NCBI GenBank assembly: GCA_949752745.1
Contig: OX457024.1
Location: forward strand, 106,293,692-106,357,691
DNA from: Protula sp. h YS-2021
Lineage: Eukaryota > Annelida > Polychaeta > Sabellida > Serpulidae
DNA length: 64,000 nucleotides
Direction: 5' to 3'
Positions 29,193 through 36,669 of the stretch are shown here, piece after piece (within the stretch, counting starts at the first letter, position 1; each line of letters opens with the position of its first letter). The notes under the pieces are model-generated. The model was not told the origin of the DNA, did not search any database, and saw nothing but the letters and a program-made list of their open reading frames with translations. The position numbers were made by a program, and so were the translations under genes.

Positions 29193-30299
29193 ATGTCGAC
29201 GTGGAAAGACTACTTGACCAATATTTACTTCAAACCTGGACAGCCTGGAGCATTTGCTGGTCCTTACAAACTGTATCACATCTTACGAAAACATAATCAA
29301 CCAGTCACACATTCACAAGTGAAGAAATGGCTACAGGATCAAGATGCTTTCAGTTTACTCCAACCTGTCAAATACAGGTTCAAAAGACAACGTGTCATTA
29401 CACGTGGCATTGATGATATGTGGGATATTGATTTGGCAGACATGGGAAACATAGCTCCCTATAATGATGACATACGCTTTTTACTCATTGTCATTGATGT
29501 GTTTTCCAAATATGTCTGGGTACAGCCAATACCTAATAAATCACATACCAGCGTCATACAAGCTTTCCAAAAGATTTTTCATGACACACGACGAAGACCG
29601 CGAACTCTAAGGTCTGATAAAGGAACAGAATTTAAAAACAGATGGGTTAAAGCATTTTTGAAGAAAGAAGGCATTCATGCTTATACCACAAAGAATGAAA
29701 CCAAAGCCAACTTTGCTGAAAGAGTCATTCGTACTCTGAAGGGAATGATGTATCGGTATTTTCTACATAATCAAACTTACCGTTACTTAGACATTCTTCC
29801 AGACTTGGTGTACAATTACAACCATAGACCTCATGGTTCTCTTCCTAATAAATATGCTCCAGCCGAGATTCGTAAAGACAACGAATCAAAAGTGTGGAAG
29901 TATATGTATGTCGACAAACTGAAATTGAAACCGAAGAAGAAGAAGAAGTATAAATTTAACATTGGCGATCATGTTCGTATTTCCCACATTAAATATGTGT
30001 TTCAACGCGATTATCACATCAAATGGACGCAAGAAGTCTTCATTGTCACACATCGTTGTAAGAAGCAAGGAATACATTTGTATCGTGTGAAAGACTTTTT
30101 AGACGAAGATATTGATGGCCATTTCTATGAAGAAGAACTGCAGAAAGTGACCAAAGATATTGAATCTGTGTATAGAATTGAAAAAGTCTTGAAAACACGT
30201 AAAAGACGAGGAGGAGGTGTGAAAGAATTATTTGTCAAGTGGTTAGGTTGGCCAAACAAGTTTAGCAGTTGGGTGAAAGAAACAGACATTCAACAATGA
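29193..30299 (+). CDS. Polinton integrase with C-terminal chromodomain (368 aa)
   Basis: This is a retroviral-type DDE integrase that joins the element to host DNA with 6-bp staggered cuts. The catalytic acidic residues are D80 (MWDIDLADM), D142 (RSDKGTEF) and E176 (NFAERVIR), with 33 residues between the last two. The C-terminus (about residues 320-366) is a chromodomain (YRIEKVL, FVKWLGWP, SSWVKE), which may steer insertion to marked chromatin. The start at 29193 is preferred over 29136 because a TATA-like sequence (gttataaaataaaag) lies at 29136-29150. The stop overlaps the ATPase start (ATGA). A decayed copy lies at 57080-57950. Confidence 0.97.
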   Translation: MSTWKDYLTNIYFKPGQPGAFAGPYKLYHILRKHNQPVTHSQVKKWLQDQDAFSLLQPVKYRFKRQRVITRGIDDMWDIDLADMGNIAPYNDDIRFLLIVIDVFSKYVWVQPIPNKSHTSVIQAFQKIFHDTRRRPRTLRSDKGTEFKNRWVKAFLKKEGIHAYTTKNETKANFAERVIRTLKGMMYRYFLHNQTYRYLDILPDLVYNYNHRPHGSLPNKYAPAEIRKDNESKVWKYMYVDKLKLKPKKKKKYKFNIGDHVRISHIKYVFQRDYHIKWTQEVFIVTHRCKKQGIHLYRVKDFLDEDIDGHFYEEELQKVTKDIESVYRIEKVLKTRKRRGGGVKELFVKWLGWPNKFSSWVKETDIQQ

Positions 30300-30955
30300 A
30301 GCATCCATTTACATGTTTGGTCTCTGGACCTACAGGCAGTGGCAAAACGTCTCTGGTGAAGGAAATTCTAGAACAAAAGTTAATTCAACCCTCTCCGAAA
30401 AACATTTTATGGCTCTATGCAGCAGATCAGCCTTTGTACAAGGGAATGAAAGGCGTGGAATTTTACCAAGGCATTCCAGATGACATTGAAGAGCGTTTTA
30501 ACCCGAAGAAACCAAACTTACTTATCATTGATGACTTAATGACCAAATGTCATAGTGATGAGCGTATGACACGTCTCTTTAGTGTTAGCAGCAGTCATCA
30601 AAATCTAAGCATTATTTTTATTGTGCATAATTTATTCCATCATGGGAAAGAGATGCGAAATATTAGTTTGAATACACATTATATCATTCTGTTTAAAAAT
30701 CCGAGAGACAGTCAACAAATTAGTACATTGGCGCGGCAAATGTATCCTGGAAGATCTCAATTTCTCATAGAAGCCTATCAAGATGCTACTAGCAAACCTC
30801 ATGGTTATTTATTCATTGATTTAAAACCAAAGACAAATGATCAACTACGTATTCGTACAGGCATTTTACCAAAAGATACACATTATGTCTATATTGATAA
30901 AGCAGTGTATGAACAAGAACCAACTCATTTGACCACTCGCAGTCAAGATGTCTAA
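30296..30955 (+). CDS. Genome-packaging ATPase (FtsK/HerA type, A32-like), 219 aa
   Basis: This ATPase drives DNA into preformed capsids. Walker A is GPTGSGKT (residues 11-18) and Walker B is LLIIDDLM (about 76-83). SVSSSHQNLSIIFIVHNLF fits the sensor segment of the family. The length is normal for Polinton ATPases. The start is set by the ATGA overlap with the integrase stop, and its own stop overlaps the next start by 8 bases (30948-30955). In the decayed copy at 56450-57065 the Walker A motif is destroyed by a stop. Confidence 0.96.
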   Translation: MKHPFTCLVSGPTGSGKTSLVKEILEQKLIQPSPKNILWLYAADQPLYKGMKGVEFYQGIPDDIEERFNPKKPNLLIIDDLMTKCHSDERMTRLFSVSSSHQNLSIIFIVHNLFHHGKEMRNISLNTHYIILFKNPRDSQQISTLARQMYPGRSQFLIEAYQDATSKPHGYLFIDLKPKTNDQLRIRTGILPKDTHYVYIDKAVYEQEPTHLTTRSQDV

Positions 30956-31274
30956 ACGTATTCGAGCGAACCAGCCGTTTCTTCATTTGCTTGCACGCAG
31001 TGGGCCTAAACGACGTAAATCCTTGCTACAGCAAGCTACAAAGGAGGAATTAACAAGCTTGTTTGAAATTTGTTTGAATATATTGCAAGGACATTTACCC
31101 TTAAGCTCAAAACGGTTTAAGGAATTTAAACGTGAACGTCATACGCTACGTACTCTAGCAGATAAGAAGATATCCCTTCGACGAAAAAAGAAGTTGATTA
31201 ATCAGAAAGGAGGATTCATTGGAGTTATTGCTAGATTGGCATTGCCCTTGTTAGCCAAACTACTGCTAAAATGA
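30948..31274 (+). CDS. Small basic Polinton protein (108 aa)
   Basis: The protein is rich in Lys and Arg (LARSGPKRRKSLLQQATKEE, SLRRKKKLINQ) and ends with GG plus a hydrophobic segment (FIGVIARLALPLLAKLLL). Proteins of this layout occur next to the ATPase in many Polintons and adintoviruses and are suspected to be DNA-condensing or membrane-active virion components. The first third is preserved in the decayed copy (56345-56447). The function is inferred. Confidence 0.75.
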   Translation: MSKRIRANQPFLHLLARSGPKRRKSLLQQATKEELTSLFEICLNILQGHLPLSSKRFKEFKRERHTLRTLADKKISLRRKKKLINQKGGFIGVIARLALPLLAKLLLK

Positions 31275-31840
31275 AACATATGATGAAAATGGTTCTTATT
31301 CCTGAATATGAATATAAAATGTTGCTAGAAAAGAAAAATGATATCAAAACGAAAGTGAATACACTTTTACGTGGGAAACGAACACGTGAAAAGGCTATAG
31401 AAATGTCTCAACTTCTTGGCCGTCATTTACGAACAAGTCAGTCTAGGCAGCAAAAGCCCTCATCATCATCATCACCACCTGAAAAGCCAGAAAAGCTAGT
31501 GTTAAGTCATTTTCAACCTATCTATCATGGAAAAGTAACACAACTTTTAGCCGAACTGAAGAAATATGGTGTTAAATGGACAGAGAAGAATGAACTTGTG
31601 TTGAAAACGGGCGATATTATCACAAATTCCAACATGGTTGATTTGATGAAAGAAGCATTGGTGGCGACAAGAAGAAAAGAACGAGTCAAACCACATGGCT
31701 GGCATCCGTTTATCCAGGAAATTGTAGATGCGAATATTCCAAAAACAATGTTTAGTAAAAAGACCACTCGTGACGACATTACAACAGAAATGAAACAACG
31801 TCAACAAAGACAGTTTCCTGAAGGATGGGAAAATTTTTAA
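31271..31840 (+). CDS. Conserved Polinton protein of unknown function (189 aa)
   Basis: A charged N-terminal helix and a Ser/Pro-rich linker (PSSSSSPPEKPEK) lead to a conserved-looking C-terminal block with TNSNMVDLMKEAL, KPHGWHPFIQEI and a tail ending FPEGWENF. Similar blocks occur between ATPase and capsid genes in related elements, which suggests a virion or assembly role. It begins by ATGA overlap with the previous gene and overlaps the next by 16 bases. No catalytic motif is seen. Confidence 0.7.
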   Translation: MKHMMKMVLIPEYEYKMLLEKKNDIKTKVNTLLRGKRTREKAIEMSQLLGRHLRTSQSRQQKPSSSSSPPEKPEKLVLSHFQPIYHGKVTQLLAELKKYGVKWTEKNELVLKTGDIITNSNMVDLMKEALVATRRKERVKPHGWHPFIQEIVDANIPKTMFSKKTTRDDITTEMKQRQQRQFPEGWENF

Positions 31841-32034
31841 TATGGTTGAAAGAGCTATGTTGTTGTTGTCAGGAAGATAAACCAACTATTCCTGTAAAAA
31901 TAAGATGTACAAGCGCGTGTTGTGAAGGAGAAATAAAAGACCATGTGAATGAGGATGAGATTTGGCATACTTGGTTGAATGACGCGCGCTATCGTGAAGT
32001 ATATAGACAACGTCAACGCACCTATACCATTTAG
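31825..32034 (+). CDS. Small protein with N-terminal Gly and Cys cluster (69 aa), probable acylated membrane protein
   Basis: MGKFLIWLKELCCCCQ has Gly at position 2, as needed for N-myristoylation (residue 6 is not the preferred Ser), and four consecutive Cys that would suit palmitoylation. CTSACC adds a second pair-rich site. The C-terminal half is charged. This resembles small peripheral membrane proteins of viruses. It overlaps the preceding gene by 16 bases and precedes the penton gene by 8. Acylation is inferred from the motif only. Confidence 0.6.
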   Translation: MGKFLIWLKELCCCCQEDKPTIPVKIRCTSACCEGEIKDHVNEDEIWHTWLNDARYREVYRQRQRTYTI

Positions 32035-32042
32035 TTCCCATC

Positions 32043-32801
32043 ATGGAGTCGACAAGCTTTTACATCACTTTGCCTAGCAATGCGAGTATGACCTATTATC
32101 CCAACAACAAGGCTTCGAATTATCAAATTCGTATGCCTCGAACCATTTATCTGAATGGAAGATATGAAGTGGCTTTAGCTGAAATTCAATATCCACATAC
32201 ATGGACAACGATGAGACAGGGCATGGACTATTCTATTCAGTATCGACAAGAACTATTCGATGATCCTATTCTTAGCACTCTCGATATTCCTTATGGGTAC
32301 TATAGAACCATACAAGAACTATGTGAGGCAGTCAATGAAGAAGCGACTAATGCTCTGAAACTTACAGAAGCTATTCGAATAAAGTATGATAAGATTAGAC
32401 GACGTGTGTTTCTATTTCTCGATTATGGTTATGAAGTGTCCTTTTCCGCTGGATTAGCTGAGATTTTAGGATTTATCCCAGATCACTGGTATACTGAAAC
32501 ATGTACAGCTGACCATAAAGCGGATGTGAAACAGGGGTTTTATACACTGTATGTGTATTGTAGCATTTGTGAACCACAAGTTGTTGGTGATTATTATGTT
32601 CCGTTACTACGTTCTGTTGGCATACAAGGCCATGATGGAGATATTATCATGAAAACGTATGGCGAACCGCATTATGTTCCTGTAAACACATCCAAATTTG
32701 ACATGATAGAAATGAATATTAAGGACGACACAGGCCATAATGTTCCATTTCAAACTGGAAAGGTGATCTGTAAACTTCATTTTCGACCAAAAGCAATATG
32801 A
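32043..32801 (+). CDS. Minor capsid protein (penton, single jelly-roll type), 252 aa
   Basis: It forms the capsid vertices in Polinton-type virions. The start MESTSFYITLPSNASMTYYP, followed by the NGRYEVALAEIQYPHTW block, is typical of the family. The remainder is strand-rich with the expected late segment (YYVPLLRSVGI, GKVICKLHFRP). It directly precedes the pVI/pX-like gene (ATGA overlap) and the major capsid gene, the usual cassette order. Assignment is by recognised family pattern. Confidence 0.88.
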   Translation: MESTSFYITLPSNASMTYYPNNKASNYQIRMPRTIYLNGRYEVALAEIQYPHTWTTMRQGMDYSIQYRQELFDDPILSTLDIPYGYYRTIQELCEAVNEEATNALKLTEAIRIKYDKIRRRVFLFLDYGYEVSFSAGLAEILGFIPDHWYTETCTADHKADVKQGFYTLYVYCSICEPQVVGDYYVPLLRSVGIQGHDGDIIMKTYGEPHYVPVNTSKFDMIEMNIKDDTGHNVPFQTGKVICKLHFRPKAI

Positions 32802-33139
32802 AAGCTTATACACACGATCCGTCTGCATATCGCAACCATTTTCTTCGTCAAGTGGGCGGGGAATTACCAGGATTCAAAGGAGCGCGAATCCAATATGGCG
32901 ATGGTATTGGTTCAATACTGGGATCATTGGCTCGCAAAGCTATTCCACTACTTAAGGCTGGGGCTAAGATCGTTGCGCCACATCTTAAGAAGGCTGCAAA
33001 GAATGTCGCGAAAGATGTGACGGGCCGAGTAGCAGAACGTGTGTTTGGAGAACAAAAGCGTGTGCAACCAATGAAACGTGCCAGAAGACGAAAAACAGCC
33101 AGACGGATAACATCAAAATATCGCAAAGATATTTTTTAA
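32798..33139 (+). CDS. Minor virion protein, adenovirus pVI/pX-like (113 aa)
   Basis: The N-terminus (FLRQVGGELPGFKGARIQYG) leads to Gly-rich and amphipathic segments (GIGSILGSLARKAIPLLKAG, Ala/Lys-rich helix), then an Arg/Lys-rich tail (RARRRKTARR). Proteins of this kind sit between penton and major capsid in adintoviruses and Polintons and are likened to adenoviral membrane-lytic and core proteins. Gly-rich sites could be cleaved by the adenain-like protease, but no site fits its consensus perfectly. Confidence 0.75.
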   Translation: MKAYTHDPSAYRNHFLRQVGGELPGFKGARIQYGDGIGSILGSLARKAIPLLKAGAKIVAPHLKKAAKNVAKDVTGRVAERVFGEQKRVQPMKRARRRKTARRITSKYRKDIF

Positions 33140-33149
33140 AGAAAAAAAA

Positions 33150-34523
33150 ATGTCTCTCATTCATAATCATTCGTGTGAATGTAGTCTTTCTCCATTGGAA
33201 TGGTTTCACGTACCACCGACGCAAACTGCTGTAGAGAAAAGTTATAATGTTGACTATCAACCACTTACAAGTATTAGAGAAGGCGCTCCAATAGAATTCT
33301 ACATTCCTGCGAGTACAGAAGAATATCTAGATTTAAAGAACAGCAAACTTCATATTGTATGTCGCATTGTAAAGGCTGATGGAACAGCGTGTGGCGCAGA
33401 TGATAATGTCTCTTGCATCAATGATGTGTTTAATGGGTTATGGTCTAATATTGAATTGTTTCTGAATGATCGTTTGGTTTCGCATAGCAATAATACTCAT
33501 GGTTATACCAGCATTATCTCTCATCTCATCCATGATTCGGAAGAAAGTCTGCATTCTGAGCGCTCTATGCGTCTCATGTACAAGGATACTGCTGGGTCAA
33601 TGAATAGTCATGAGGTGAAAAGACCTAATCATGAACAATATGTATCCGGGTTTCATGTCAATGCCGACGGTGGTGACTTGGCTGAGCAAGGCAATAATGG
33701 CTTACATCATCGTTATTTACATACTCGTCTTAGCCGTGATGTTATGCTCGCAGGTGGTTTAAGGATAGATTTGTTTGAGCAGGATCGTTATCTTCCGAAT
33801 GGCATCAGTTTGAAATTGCGTTTCCATAGACAAAAAGATGACTATGTATTGATGGCTGCAGATAATACCTATAAGGTAGAAGTGAAAGAGGCATTTTTAA
33901 CCATTCGCAAAGTGAGGGTGAGTCCAGGTATTCAGTTAGGACATACAGATGCATTGATGAAAAGTCCTGCCAAGATCATCATCACTAGAAAAGAATGTAA
34001 AGTCTTGGCTATTCCAGCAGGATTTCAGTCTTTTGTGAAAGATAACATCTTTTTGGGTCAATTACCAAATCGTATTGTTATTGGTCTGGTTCATAATGAA
34101 GCTTTTGGTGGATCAGTATTGAGGAATCCATATGATTTCAAACATTTTGATCTGGACTATATGCAACTGTACACGGATGGTGAACCAGTTCTATCCAAAC
34201 CTCTCAAGCTTGACATTACACAGAACAAATACCTGAACGCTTTTGAAACGCTTTACAAATCGTTTGATCGGTTGAATGGTGAGAAAAGTTCCATTATAAA
34301 ACGGGAAGATTGGCCTAGAGGTTATGCTTTATTTTCGTTTGACTTAACACCGGATTATGATGGTGATGATCATTTCCCCCTGATCAAGCATGGGAATTTG
34401 CGGCTAGAAATGAACTTTGCTACGGCTTTGCAACCTACCATCAATGTCATTGTCTATGCTGAATTTGACAACATTATTGAGATCAGTGCAAATCGCAGCA
34501 TCCAATTCGACTACCAGTCATGA
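33150..34523 (+). CDS. Major capsid protein (double jelly-roll, hexon-like), 457 aa
   Basis: This is the main shell protein of the predicted icosahedral virion. The N-terminus has SPLEWFHVPPTQTAVEKS, IEFYIPASTEEYLDL and the first jelly-roll strands. The middle has DRLVSHSNNTHGY and RDVMLAGGLRIDLF, and the C-terminal roll ends with NLRLEMNFATAL and YAEFDNIIEI. Length and block order fit Polinton and adintovirus capsids. An A-rich leader (aaagaaaaaaaa) precedes the start; the stop overlaps the protease start (ATGA). A full-length open frame supports recent viral function. Confidence 0.93.
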   Translation: MSLIHNHSCECSLSPLEWFHVPPTQTAVEKSYNVDYQPLTSIREGAPIEFYIPASTEEYLDLKNSKLHIVCRIVKADGTACGADDNVSCINDVFNGLWSNIELFLNDRLVSHSNNTHGYTSIISHLIHDSEESLHSERSMRLMYKDTAGSMNSHEVKRPNHEQYVSGFHVNADGGDLAEQGNNGLHHRYLHTRLSRDVMLAGGLRIDLFEQDRYLPNGISLKLRFHRQKDDYVLMAADNTYKVEVKEAFLTIRKVRVSPGIQLGHTDALMKSPAKIIITRKECKVLAIPAGFQSFVKDNIFLGQLPNRIVIGLVHNEAFGGSVLRNPYDFKHFDLDYMQLYTDGEPVLSKPLKLDITQNKYLNAFETLYKSFDRLNGEKSSIIKREDWPRGYALFSFDLTPDYDGDDHFPLIKHGNLRLEMNFATALQPTINVIVYAEFDNIIEISANRSIQFDYQS

Positions 34524-34957
34524 ACACGAAGCAGATTGATGCCATATTGAGTCATGATGTCATGACCAAAGACTTGTTTCAAGGCGTGTTTGCCATGGAC
34601 CAGTTACCGTCTTTACAACGCGGTGCCTATGTGATCAACACAGACGATCAAGATGAACCAGGAGAACATTGGGTGGCAGTGTATTATGATAAAGACCCTG
34701 TGGAATATTTTGACTCTTATGGACTGTTCCCTCTCGATGATCGTTTAGATATGTTTTTAAGAAATGACTATATGTATAATTCTATCTCATTACAAACGCC
34801 AATATCATCGTCATGTGGTTTTTATTGTGTATATTATATATTACATAGAGCTCGAGGTCAGAGTATGTTTGATATTGTGAATATATTAAAAAGAAAGGAT
34901 GGCGATTTTATTGTAAAGGACTTTGTATATAGACATTATAAACCATTGTTTTATTAA
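34520..34957 (+). CDS. Adenain-like cysteine protease (Ulp1 family), 145 aa
   Basis: It matures virion proteins. The catalytic set is visible: H50 in GEHWVAVYYD, D65 in EYFDSYG, Q92 and C99 in LQTPISSSCGFYC, with the seven-residue Gln to Cys spacing of adenovirus protease. It is somewhat shorter than adenain (about 200 aa) but normal for Polintons. It is the last gene of the rightward block. Confidence 0.95.
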   Translation: MNTKQIDAILSHDVMTKDLFQGVFAMDQLPSLQRGAYVINTDDQDEPGEHWVAVYYDKDPVEYFDSYGLFPLDDRLDMFLRNDYMYNSISLQTPISSSCGFYCVYYILHRARGQSMFDIVNILKRKDGDFIVKDFVYRHYKPLFY

Positions 34958-35298
34958 TGTTGTTGTTGTTATATTAGTTAAGTTGTAGTTAAGTTGTTGT
35001 TGTTATATTAGTTAAGTTGTTGTTGTTAAATAAAACAACCCAAGTTTCAAACAACTGTCTTGTTTATTGTGTTCTATTTACAAAGTTTACAAACACTATT
35101 TACAAAGTTTACCAACACTATTTACAAATTCTTAACTACAAAGTCTATTTACACTATTTACAAATTCTTAACTACAAATTCTATTTACACTATTTACAAA
35201 TTCTTAACTACAAAGTCTATTTACACTATTTACAAACTCTATTTACAATCACATTCATTTTTCAATACATTCATCAATGCATGCCATTCATTAGAATC
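34958..35298. other. Convergent intergenic region with short tandem repeats
   Basis: gttgttgttatattagttaa repeats (34964-35027) and AATAAA at 35030-35035 mark the likely end of rightward transcripts. At 35085-35240 are four degenerate units built on tttacaaattcttaactaca. ORFs here are by-products of the repeats. Confidence 0.75.
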
Positions 35299-35640
35299 TT
35301 AATTGATATAGGTATCATAGACATTACATCCGTGTTTGTAAATGCTATGAAAGCTTACATAACGCACATCACCAAACTTTATCACTTTAGCAGTTTCATG
35401 TTCAGACAGTTTCAGTTCATATCCTTCTTCATTTATGTCCATCACACGTATCCATGTCCATATATGTTGTGTCAGCTCAATGGATTTGGTACCCCGCATA
35501 AGTTGTATTCCTTCCTCTTTGAATTCAAGCGTCAGGTTCTTTCCAATCCAATGCTTGCAACAGCGCGTTCCATTCCACTGTGCTGAGGGTGATGATGTCG
35601 TAGTTTTCTGTAAGCTCGTCATGTTGGCGAAATTGTACAA
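35299..35640 (-). CDS. Possible PC4-like relative, minus strand (up to 113 aa)
   Basis: The strand-helix patterns NLTLEFKEEG to HIWTWIRVM and YELKLSEHETAKVIKFGD to RYVSFHSI resemble the half-repeats of the plus-strand tandem PC4-like protein, including RYVSF. The longest frame starts at 35640 but overlaps the previous gene end (35525) by 116 bases. A shorter start (MTSLQ) still overlaps. It may be expressed from within the upstream gene or be spliced. It is the last of the leftward genes. Confidence 0.5.
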   Translation of the reverse strand: MYNFANMTSLQKTTTSSPSAQWNGTRCCKHWIGKNLTLEFKEEGIQLMRGTKSIELTQHIWTWIRVMDINEEGYELKLSEHETAKVIKFGDVRYVSFHSIYKHGCNVYDTYIN

Positions 35641-35869
35641 ACACGTCTAGACCGTTCTCAGTCACACGCACTTCTAATTCATTTGAGACTGCTAGGAGAA
35701 AGCCGGGTATTCTCAACTTGTCTAGATAATCCTTCAACACGGATTGGTCATCAAGCGATAGGACGAGATACTGTCCAAAATGTCGTAGCACAATATCATC
35801 ACATAAGTTTCTCATGTATGAGAATCCATATGTTATGGGTTCATAATCCAACACATAGTCGTCTTCCAT
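35525..35869 (-). CDS. PC4-like protein, minus strand (114 aa)
   Basis: ELEVRVTENGLDVFVQFRQ, followed by IITLSTVEWNALLQAL, fits the PC4 strand-turn-helix end. The N-terminal part (NLCDDIVLRHFGQYLVLSL) may be a second, degenerate half. It starts six bases after the stop of the upstream gene, whose TAA overlaps a TATA-like GTATAAG (35874-35880). Likely a single-stranded-DNA-binding accessory of the polymerase; inferred from fold pattern. Confidence 0.55.
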   Translation of the reverse strand: MEDDYVLDYEPITYGFSYMRNLCDDIVLRHFGQYLVLSLDDQSVLKDYLDKLRIPGFLLAVSNELEVRVTENGLDVFVQFRQHDELTENYDIITLSTVEWNALLQALDWKEPDA

Positions 35870-35874
35870 CTTTC

Positions 35875-36249
35875 TTATACTCGGATGATGTCGAACAGTG
35901 GATGCTGTATAGCTTCTAGGAATCGTAAGATTGCGCGCCAGTTCTTGATATCAAAGAATATCAACTGTGCATAGGGTGTATCTGGCACAACTCCCTTATA
36001 ATCCTTTGGATAATCCTGTAAAAGATTTCTACAGAATGTCACACGTATCTTAGAATCATATTCAGCCACCGTCACTTCCAGTTTATTTTCAAGTCTGCGT
36101 TTAAACCCAGGTTCAAGCGATATGTTTTTAAAGTCTTTCCACACTTCAGATTTAAACCGATAAGCAGATATTCTCCGAGAACCCATCATCACTTCATTCC
36201 TCTCATTAACTTTAAGGTAGACACCATCGTCCAACATGAGTGCATTCAT
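35875..36249 (-). CDS. PC4-like protein, tandem halves, minus strand (124 aa)
   Basis: Two PC4-like halves can be read: GVYLKVNERNEVMMGSRR to FKSEVWKDFKNI, and LEVTVAEYDSKIRVTFCRN to LIFFDIKNWRAILRFLEAI. It begins 13 bases after the stop of the single-domain PC4 gene. Its TAA stop overlaps a GTATAAG motif that could serve the next gene. The paralogy with its neighbours is visible in the helix pattern and less so in identity. Confidence 0.55.
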   Translation of the reverse strand: MNALMLDDGVYLKVNERNEVMMGSRRISAYRFKSEVWKDFKNISLEPGFKRRLENKLEVTVAEYDSKIRVTFCRNLLQDYPKDYKGVVPDTPYAQLIFFDIKNWRAILRFLEAIQHPLFDIIRV

Positions 36250-36262
36250 GATTGTTACCTTG

Positions 36263-36607
36263 TTATGACTTGTCGTCTTGTCTGCGAAGCCTTTTATCCA
36301 CTTCTTTCACCTGCTTCTTCATCATTTTCCATTCAGGTATTGTCAGCAAAATTCCCTTTTTCGTTGGACGGTTTTTTCCAGTCCCCTCATCTCTGAGGTA
36401 TTTGCGAATGTTCACCACACCTTCATTACTTTGTTTCATAATCTTGATATACTTTCCATTGCCTAGAGAAAGCATTCCATCCCACGACTGTGGTGTTGGT
36501 GCTATCTCCACTTTTAATTTCTTGATGGTAGTGTCAGGATGTTTCACATTCATGTCTTTCACTGTATCAGCAAGAGTATCCATATCCGTTGTTGCAGATC
36601 TTTTCAT
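36263..36607 (-). CDS. PC4/Sub1-like ssDNA-binding protein, minus strand (114 aa)
   Basis: This one is clearly PC4-like: LGNGKYIKIMK, VNIRKYLRDEGTG, RPTKKGILLTIPEWKMMKKQ, in the order and spacing of the PC4 C-terminal domain, which dimerises and binds single-stranded DNA. The N-terminus is a Lys/Thr-rich extension. It is directly downstream of the polymerase gene, with a TATA box (36661-36669) 54 bases before the ATG. Protein-primed replication displaces single strands, so an SSB role is a natural inference. Confidence 0.85.
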   Translation of the reverse strand: MKRSATTDMDTLADTVKDMNVKHPDTTIKKLKVEIAPTPQSWDGMLSLGNGKYIKIMKQSNEGVVNIRKYLRDEGTGKNRPTKKGILLTIPEWKMMKKQVKEVDKRLRRQDDKS

Positions 36608-36660
36608 GTTGACGCTTCAGTGTTCACACCTCAACTGACTCTAAAGTTGAAGTGTCTCCC

Positions 36661-36669
36661 CCTTATATA
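36661..36669 (-). promoter_or_regulatory. TATA box overlapping the polymerase stop codon
   Basis: On the minus strand TATATAAGG contains the TAA stop of the polymerase gene (36665-36663). It is placed 54 bases before the PC4 gene start, like the plus-strand stop/TATA overlaps. Confidence 0.8.

Noticed and set aside
35017..35586. 189-codon plus-strand ORF rich in Tyr and Leu
   Set aside because: It is made of a short tandem repeat in the convergent gap and then shadows the minus-strand PC4-like genes.
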